Source of the DNA: Amycolatopsis xylanica
GTDB lineage: Bacteria > Actinomycetota > Actinomycetes > Mycobacteriales > Pseudonocardiaceae
Reading direction: 5' to 3'
Length of the DNA stretch: 64,000 nucleotides
NCBI RefSeq assembly: GCF_900107045.1
Contig: NZ_FNON01000002.1
Span: 310,001-374,000 of the forward strand
The notes beneath the pieces were generated by a model, which searched no databases, was not told where the DNA came from, and saw nothing but the letters and a program-made list of their open reading frames with translations. The position numbers and the translations under genes are program-made. The stretch's first letter is position 1, and every line of letters starts with the position of its first letter. Shown here piece after piece: positions 59,130 to 64,000 of this stretch.

Positions 59130-59903
59130 ATGGGCAACGAGTCGACCCCTATATCCCACGAACTACGCGCCAAGCGGGCCACCTCCTTTGGTGGAGCGGC
59201 GGCCGCCTACGCCGCGCACCGGCCCGATTACCCGATTGCCGCGGTGCGCTGGGGACTGTCCGGCGCCGCGAAAGCGCCGGTAAACGTACTGGACCTCGCC
59301 GCGGGCACCGGAAAACTGACCACGACGCTGGTTGAACAGGGGTTGACGGTCACCGCCGTCGAACCCGATGAACAGATGCTGGCGCAGCTCCGGCACGCTC
59401 TTCCCGGAATAACCGCGCTCGACGGGCACGCCGAGCGGATTCCACTCGAAACAGCGTCAGTGGACGCGGTTTTCGTCGGCCAGGCCTTTCACTGGTTCGA
59501 CGCCGAGCCCGCGCTGACCGAGATCTCCCGGGTTCTGCGACCCGGCGGTGTTCTGGTCACGCTTTGGAACTACGACGACCTATCGGTGCCCTGGGTGGCC
59601 GAATTCGGTGAGCTGTTCGGTGCCCCGACGGGCCGTACCTGGGCGGCGAGTGCCGCGAGATTACCCGATCATCCGAACTTCGCCCCCTCCGAACAGGAAA
59701 CCTTTCGCCATAAGCAGCGCCGGACCGCGGAAAGTCTCGTGGCCACGCTCGCCACTCATTCACATGTGCTGGCCGCGGCGAGTGAGGAAAGAGCGGCGAT
59801 ACTCCGAACGGCTCAGGAGTTCCTGGCAGGCAGGCCCGAAACGGCGTCCGGCGAATTCGACCGGCCGATAGTCGTCACCGGCTTCCGCGCCAGGAGGCGA
59901 TGA
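59130..59903 (+). CDS. SAM-dependent methyltransferase, class I (first of a pair)
   Basis: A 257-residue methyltransferase with SAM motif I 'VLDLAAGTGKLTTTLVEQG', an acidic motif II 'TAVEPDEQMLAQLRHALP', and 'VDAVFVGQAFHWFDAEPALTEISRVLRPGG', the Methyltransf_11 pattern. Substrate unknown. ATG at 59130 fits the family N-terminus and has TAATAC 7 bases upstream; an in-frame ATG at 59088 adds 14 residues. The next gene, also a methyltransferase, follows within 3 bases. Confidence 0.88.
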   Translation: MGNESTPISHELRAKRATSFGGAAAAYAAHRPDYPIAAVRWGLSGAAKAPVNVLDLAAGTGKLTTTLVEQGLTVTAVEPDEQMLAQLRHALPGITALDGHAERIPLETASVDAVFVGQAFHWFDAEPALTEISRVLRPGGVLVTLWNYDDLSVPWVAEFGELFGAPTGRTWAASAARLPDHPNFAPSEQETFRHKQRRTAESLVATLATHSHVLAAASEERAAILRTAQEFLAGRPETASGEFDRPIVVTGFRARRR

Positions 59904-59905
59904 CC

Positions 59906-60679
59906 ATGGTGGACAAGAATTGGACAAAGATCTTCACGGACGGATTCCGCGGACCGGCCTCGCCAGGTCACCATCGGATCTGGTCGGCGGTCTATGGCGA
60001 CGAATATCCGGCGGCACTCGACACCCACAGCTACATCACGGTGAGCGAACTGGACCGAATGGCCGAAGATTGCCTGCTTTCGGCGGGTGACCGGCTGGCC
60101 GATATCGGCTGTGGCCGGGGCGGACCGGGCATTTGGCTCGCCGCTCGGCGTGACGCCGAACTCATCGGAATCGACATCGCCGCGACGGCACTCGAGGCGG
60201 CCTGTGAGAAGGCCTCGGCGTTCGGGCTGGCCGATCGGGCCACATTCCAGCTCGGCTCGTTCACGGATACGAATATTGCAACTGGCAGCCTGCAAGCCGT
60301 TATGAGTATCGACGCGCTGCTGTTCGCCGCGGACAAAGCCGAAGCGCTGGCCGAACTGGCCAGGATCACCGCTCCCGGCGGACGGCTGCTGATGACCACC
60401 TGGGATTACCACACCCAGCCGGACGGCCGCCCGCCCCAATTGTCGGATCATCGGCCGGTTCTCGAAGCGGCGGGCTTCTCAGTACTTACCTATGCCGAAA
60501 CCGACCAGTGGCGCGAACGCCAGTACCGCACCAACGTGCTGATGATCGAGTCTGTCGAGGAGCTCGCCGCCGAGGACGGCCGCGATCCCGCCGAGCTGCT
60601 CATCGGCCTCAAGGAGATGCTGGCGACCAACGACTGCATGAGCCGCCGCGTCTACGTCGTCGCCGAGCACCGCCGCTGA
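59906..60679 (+). CDS. SAM-dependent methyltransferase, class I (second of a pair)
   Basis: A 257-residue methyltransferase: motif I 'LADIGCGRGGPGIWLAARR', motif II 'LIGIDIAATALEAACEKASAFGL', 'AVMSIDALLFAADKAEALAELARITAPGGRLLMTTWDY'. The central 'CGRGGPG' is typical of C- or O-methyltransferases acting on small natural products. GGAGG at 59893-59897 is 8 bases before ATG 59906 and only 2 before ATG 59900, so 59906 is preferred. Likely acts with its neighbour on one substrate; that is an inference from adjacency. Confidence 0.87.
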   Translation: MVDKNWTKIFTDGFRGPASPGHHRIWSAVYGDEYPAALDTHSYITVSELDRMAEDCLLSAGDRLADIGCGRGGPGIWLAARRDAELIGIDIAATALEAACEKASAFGLADRATFQLGSFTDTNIATGSLQAVMSIDALLFAADKAEALAELARITAPGGRLLMTTWDYHTQPDGRPPQLSDHRPVLEAAGFSVLTYAETDQWRERQYRTNVLMIESVEELAAEDGRDPAELLIGLKEMLATNDCMSRRVYVVAEHRR

Positions 60680-60680
60680 A

Positions 60681-60735
60681 CCCGGGATAAAGCGGGCTTT
60701 ATCCCGGGCCGGAGTTAAGCCCGCTTTATCCCGTT
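60681..60735. terminator. GATAAAGC hairpin between convergent genes (site 4 of 4)
   Basis: A 16-bp perfect stem (GGGATAAAGCGGGCTT, 60684-60699, with 60717-60732) enclosing a partly paired centre. Lies between the second methyltransferase gene and the convergent coaX gene. Confidence 0.78.
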
Positions 60736-60742
60736 TCGGGGA

Positions 60743-61522
60743 TCAGCGGGAGTTGCGCTCGAAGACCAGGCGCAGGCCCAGCAGCGTCAGGTCGGGCACG
60801 TGCTCGGTGATCGTCTCCGACTCGGCGACCACCAGCGGCGCCAGGCCACCGGTCGCGATCACGGCGACCGGGTCGGACGGCGACAGCTCACGCACGATCC
60901 GTTTCACCAGCCCGTCGACCTGGCCGGCGAACCCGTAGAGGATGCCCGACTGCAGGCATTCCACGGTGTTCTTGCCGATCACCGACCGCGGCGGCGCCAG
61001 TTCGACCTTGCGCAGCGCGGCGGCACGCGCGGCGAGCGCGTCGACCGAGATCTCGATGCCCGGCGCGAACGCGCCACCGAGGAACTCGCCCTTGGCGGAG
61101 ATCGCGTCGACGTTGGTGGAGGTGCCGAAGTCGACCACCACGCAGGCCGTGTCGTGCAGGTGATGCGCCGCCAGCGTGTTCACCAGCCGGTCGGCGCCCA
61201 CCTCCTTGGGGTTGTCGACCAGCAGCGCGACTCCGGTGCGCACGCCGGGCTCGACCACGATCTTCGGCAGCCGCGGGTAGTAGCGCGCGAGCATCACCCT
61301 CAGCTCGCGCAGCACCGCGGGCACCGTGGACAGCGCGCTGATCCCGGTGACCGAGTCGGCCAGCGAGCCGAGCAGCCCGCGCATGGTCAGCGCGAGCTCG
61401 TCGGCCGTCATCCGCGCGTCGGTGCGCATCCGCCAGTCGCCGACCAGTTTCGCGTCGTCGCCGCGCCCCGAATACAGGCCCAGCACGATGTTCGTGTTGC
61501 CGACGTCGACGGTGAGTAGCAA
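60743..61522 (-). CDS. coaX: Type III pantothenate kinase
   Basis: A 259-residue ASKHA-fold kinase catalysing the first step of coenzyme A synthesis. Phosphate loop '[17 protein letters not shown]', '[14 protein letters not shown]' with the catalytic Asp, and '[27 protein letters not shown]' are typical. TTG start 1 base after the panD stop. Last gene of the DUF2520-panC-panD-coaX operon, which takes ketopantoate to phosphopantothenate. Confidence 0.95.
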   Translation of the reverse strand: MLLTVDVGNTNIVLGLYSGRGDDAKLVGDWRMRTDARMTADELALTMRGLLGSLADSVTGISALSTVPAVLRELRVMLARYYPRLPKIVVEPGVRTGVALLVDNPKEVGADRLVNTLAAHHLHDTACVVVDFGTSTNVDAISAKGEFLGGAFAPGIEISVDALAARAAALRKVELAPPRSVIGKNTVECLQSGILYGFAGQVDGLVKRIVRELSPSDPVAVIATGGLAPLVVAESETITEHVPDLTLLGLRLVFERNSR

Positions 61523-61523
61523 C

Positions 61524-62003
61524 TCAGCCCTCGGCGAGCAGCGCGTCGAGCCTGGCCGCGTCGACGGTCTCCGCCACCGGGAACGCCTCGGGCAGCGTGA
61601 CGGTCCCGCTCATCAGCCCGGAGCCCTCCGGCGCGTGGCCGGGGTCGGTGCCCTGGTCCTGCAGCCGGTTGGCGGCGTCGACGAACACGATCTTCGGCTC
61701 GTACGCGGCCGCCTCGATCGAGTCCATCTGGCCATAGGAGATCAGGATGACCAGATCACCGGGGTGCACCAGATGCGCGGCGGCGCCGTTGATCCCGAGC
61801 ACGCCGCTGCCCCGCTCACCGGTGATGACATAGGTCTCCAGCCGCGCGCCGTTCGTGACATCCACAATGGACACCTGCTCGCCCGGTAGCAGGTCGGCGG
61901 CGTCCATCAGGTCGGCGTCGACGGTCACCGAGCCGACGTAGTGCAGATCCGCCTGGGTCACCGTGGCGCGGTGGATCTTCGACTTCAGCATCGTGCGCAA
62001 CAT
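61524..62003 (-). CDS. panD: Aspartate 1-decarboxylase (pyruvoyl-type)
   Basis: A 159-residue precursor. The self-cleavage site Gly-Ser ('[18 protein letters not shown]', Ser about residue 25) generates the pyruvoyl group. The C-terminal extension beyond residue 120 is longer than in E. coli PanD and common in actinobacteria. It makes beta-alanine for pantothenate. Second last of the operon, 10 bases after panC. Confidence 0.95.
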   Translation of the reverse strand: MLRTMLKSKIHRATVTQADLHYVGSVTVDADLMDAADLLPGEQVSIVDVTNGARLETYVITGERGSGVLGINGAAAHLVHPGDLVILISYGQMDSIEAAAYEPKIVFVDAANRLQDQGTDPGHAPEGSGLMSGTVTLPEAFPVAETVDAARLDALLAEG

Positions 62004-62013
62004 GTTCGACTCC

Positions 62014-62910
62014 CTATTCCCCTGCCTCCGGGTGCTCGGCGGCGGCGCCGAGCAACACCGGGACGTTGTCGATCAGCCGCGTCTTGCCCACGCGTGCGGC
62101 GATCAGCAATCGTGCTTCCCCATCAGACGGCGCGGGGCCGAGATCGGTACCGCGCAGCTCAAGATAATCGACGACTACGTCAGGTCGAGTCGCCAATGTG
62201 CGCCGCGCCGCATCGAAAACGGCGTCAGCGCCATCACGCCCGAAGAAGGCTCCCGCGGTCAGCGCCGCCGAAAGCACGACGGCGTCCTCCCGCTCTTTCT
62301 CGGACAGGTAAACGTTTCGCGAGGACAACGCGAGCCCGTCACGTTCGCGAACCGTCGGCACACCGATCACCTTGGTGCCGAAGTTCAGGTCACGGACCAT
62401 TTTCTTGATCAGCACCAGCTGCTGGTAGTCCTTCTCCCCGAAGAAGGCGTAATCCGGCCGCACGATGTTGAACAACTTGGCGACGACGGTGAGCATTCCG
62501 CCGAAATGTCCCGGCCGCACCGCGCCTTCGAGCTCGTCGCCGAGCGGGCCGGGGTTCATGGTGATCGCGGCGTCCTCGCCGTACATGTCCGAAGCCTTGG
62601 GCGTGAAGGCGATCTGCACGCCGTCCTCGGCCAGCACGGCCAAATCGGCTTCGAGCGGACGCGGGTAGGCCTCGAAATCCTCGCCTTCCCCGAACTGCAA
62701 GGGATTCACGAAGATCGACGCGGCGACGACGGTGTTCGGCAGCCGCTTCGCGCGGCGGATCAGCTCGCGGTGGCCCGCGTGCAGCGCGCCCATGGTCGGC
62801 ACGAGCGCGACCTTCCGGCTGACCCCGTGCAGCGCGCTCGTCACCTGGGTGACGTGCTCGGGCGGCTGGTAGGTGTTCAGGGTGCCGCGAGTGAATTTGG
62901 GGCTGGTCAT
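62014..62910 (-). CDS. panC: Pantothenate synthetase
   Basis: A 298-residue ligase joining pantoate and beta-alanine with ATP. '[22 protein letters not shown]' (HIGH-type motif), '[19 protein letters not shown]', '[19 protein letters not shown]' and '[22 protein letters not shown]' (KMSKS-like) are intact. Overlaps the DUF2520 gene by 4 bases. Operon with panD and coaX; panB is not in the window. Confidence 0.96.
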   Translation of the reverse strand: MTSPKFTRGTLNTYQPPEHVTQVTSALHGVSRKVALVPTMGALHAGHRELIRRAKRLPNTVVAASIFVNPLQFGEGEDFEAYPRPLEADLAVLAEDGVQIAFTPKASDMYGEDAAITMNPGPLGDELEGAVRPGHFGGMLTVVAKLFNIVRPDYAFFGEKDYQQLVLIKKMVRDLNFGTKVIGVPTVRERDGLALSSRNVYLSEKEREDAVVLSAALTAGAFFGRDGADAVFDAARRTLATRPDVVVDYLELRGTDLGPAPSDGEARLLIAARVGKTRLIDNVPVLLGAAAEHPEAGE

Positions 62911-63806
62911 GGCGAATCAGGGCCTTCGTCGAGTAGTTCGGTGAGCTCTTTCGCCGTTGCCTCGCCCAGCAGCCCGGCCTGCGACGCGCGCGCGACCGTG
63001 CGCTTGGCCAGCGCGGCATAACAAGGCGCGACGTCGGGCGCTCGCTGGGCGAGCACTTCGAGATGCGCACGGACGGTGCCCGCGTCGCCACGGGCGACCG
63101 GGCCGGTCAGCGCACGGTCACCGTGCCGGAGCACATTATCCAACGCCGCCGAGAGCAAGGGCGCGACCAGCCGTTCGGCGTCGGCGATCCCGCCCTCACG
63201 CAGCAGATCCGCGCAATCGGCTACCAAGGTCATCAAGTGGTTCGCACCATGTGCGAGCGCCGCGTGGTACAGCGCGCGGCTGGATTCGGGCACCCGCACG
63301 GGTTCGGTGCCCATTTCCATCGCCAGCGCTTCGCCGACGTTCCAGGCGGCTTCGTCACCTTCGGCCGCGGTGATGCCGATGCTGCACGCCGCCAGCCGCT
63401 CCAGATCCTCGGAACGGCCGGTGAACGTCATCACCGGGTGCAGCGCGAGCGGCAGCGCGCCGAGCGCGGCCGCCGGGTCCAGCACGCCGACACCATGCGC
63501 ACCAGAGGTATGGACCACTATCTGGCCGGGTTTGAGCGAATCGGTGGCGATCAGGCCGCGGACCATGCCGGGCAAGGCGTCGTCGGGCAATGCGAGCAGC
63601 ACGAGATCCGCCTGGCTCGCCACCTGATCGGGTGGCAGCAGCGGGACACCGGGCAGCAGCTGATCGGCTCGCCGGACGGAAGCGGCGGAAAGGCCTGAGG
63701 CGGCAACGACGTTATGGCCGGCCCGCGAGAGAGCCGCACCGAGAACACTGCCGACGCGTCCGGCGGACACCACGCCGACGGCCAAGCGGGCAGGCCGCAT
63801 CATCAT
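62907..63806 (-). CDS. Rossmann-fold / DUF2520 oxidoreductase in the pantothenate operon
   Basis: A 299-residue protein. N-terminal Rossmann domain 'LAVGVVSAGRVGSVLGAALSRAGHNVVAAS' (GxxxGRVG) and 'ADLVLLALPDDALPGMV', followed by the helical DUF2520 domain ('ALYHAALAHGANHLMTLVADCADLL'). First gene of the operon with panC, panD and coaX, overlapping panC by 4 bases. Resembles ketopantoate reductase (PanE) in overall layout and may fill that step, since the pathway otherwise needs a reductase; this is inference from context. Three consecutive ATGs; the first, with GGGAGA upstream, is used. Confidence 0.85.
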   Translation of the reverse strand: MMMRPARLAVGVVSAGRVGSVLGAALSRAGHNVVAASGLSAASVRRADQLLPGVPLLPPDQVASQADLVLLALPDDALPGMVRGLIATDSLKPGQIVVHTSGAHGVGVLDPAAALGALPLALHPVMTFTGRSEDLERLAACSIGITAAEGDEAAWNVGEALAMEMGTEPVRVPESSRALYHAALAHGANHLMTLVADCADLLREGGIADAERLVAPLLSAALDNVLRHGDRALTGPVARGDAGTVRAHLEVLAQRAPDVAPCYAALAKRTVARASQAGLLGEATAKELTELLDEGPDSP

Positions 63807-63930
63807 GCGAAAAAGTCTCCCTCACTCGTTCCAGTCCCGCTCCGTCGCGGGTACCGGACGACGGCGAGAGAGTAGCTCTCTCAAGCCGGATCAACCGGAG
63901 ATTGGTGACGAGCTTCACCCGTTGCGGGGG

Positions 63931-64000
63931 TCACCCGCCCGTCGATTGTTCCGCCAGCCTGACGGCTTCGGCGCGTGACGAGCGAAGAACGGTCAACAGT
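63931..64000 (-). CDS. C-terminal end of an upstream gene (partial)
   Basis: The last 22 codons of a leftward reading frame (ending 'LRSSRAEAVRLAEQSTGG') with a TGA at 63931-63933; the rest lies beyond the window. It lies 124 bases upstream of the DUF2520 gene. In mycobacteria the next gene is a membrane or secreted protein (Rv3604c), but 22 residues cannot confirm that. Confidence 0.45.
   Translation of the reverse strand, partial: LLTVLRSSRAEAVRLAEQSTGG

Noticed and set aside
63712..63918. A 68-codon leftward frame overlapping the DUF2520 start
   Set aside because: It overlaps the start of a well-supported gene in another frame and has no ribosome site or family resemblance.

Overview
This 64 kb window is very GC-rich chromosomal DNA from an actinomycete, most likely of the Pseudonocardiaceae (Amycolatopsis-like); the genus is an inference from gene content. 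Support comes from Lsr2, CarD, MhuD, a TIGR03086-type protein, a SARP regulator, ALF-repeat secreted proteins, and gene order. Two blocks match Mycobacterium tuberculosis order as I recall it: lpqE-radA / carD-ispD-ispF-cysS-rlmB (Rv3579c-Rv3585) and mutY, hydrolase, mhuD, PGRP amidase, clpC, lsr2, lysS, coaX, panD, panC, DUF2520 (Rv3589-Rv3603c). I see no rRNA, tRNA, CRISPR array, prophage or insertion sequence.

Layout. 1-5.8 kb: four leftward genes for exported proteins, three with ALF-type or related helical repeats (one also carrying AbfB and LGFP domains) and a C39-like peptidase. 5.9-9.0 kb: two tandem pairs of ECF sigma factor plus CU044_5270-type membrane protein. 9-16.6 kb: the conserved housekeeping block (radA, lpqE, carD, ispD, ispF, a PPOX-fold protein, a HAD hydrolase, cysS, rlmB); the IspD-like protein has lost the usual catalytic motifs. 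16.7-22.5 kb: an accessory stretch with an MBOAT acyltransferase, a VapBC-like toxin-antitoxin pair and an unfamiliar three-gene cluster (two-helix membrane protein, cupin-like protein, HD phosphohydrolase) behind a 428-bp leader with two palindromes. 22.5-28.6 kb: a DivIVA-like coiled-coil protein, three tandem DUF445 membrane proteins and an AlgX/AlgJ-like SGNH protein. 28.6-32.5 kb: a zinc-type ABC importer with a candidate Zur box and a LacI regulator. 32.6-41.3 kb: carbonic anhydrase, mutY, a PGRP amidase, an alpha/beta hydrolase, an M1 lipoprotein peptidase, an AAA ATPase, mhuD-sirtuin and a membrane EEP phosphatase. 41.4-51 kb: a DrrAB-type exporter, a 1056-residue SARP-type regulator, a second M1 peptidase, a PQQ-type dehydrogenase and an S33 peptidase. 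51-64 kb: an Hsp70-like ATPase lacking a substrate-binding domain, clpC, a FhuF-like gene with an IdeR box, lsr2, lysS, two methyltransferases and the DUF2520-panC-panD-coaX operon.

The least explained signals lie between genes. Seven intergenic sites carry nested palindromes built from one half-arm (CCCGAAAGCCACTTTCGTCA and variants). Four sites carry GGGATAAAGC/GCTTTATCCC hairpins, several with stop codons inside the stem. Two more are long perfect hairpins of unrelated sequence but the same shape. Most lie between convergent genes, so they probably act as two-way terminators or transcription insulators. A 13-bp motif, GTCCACARTGGAC, recurs inside and between genes. Many genes have a TAnnnT box 6-8 bases before the start codon, implying widespread leaderless transcription; I used this to choose several starts.
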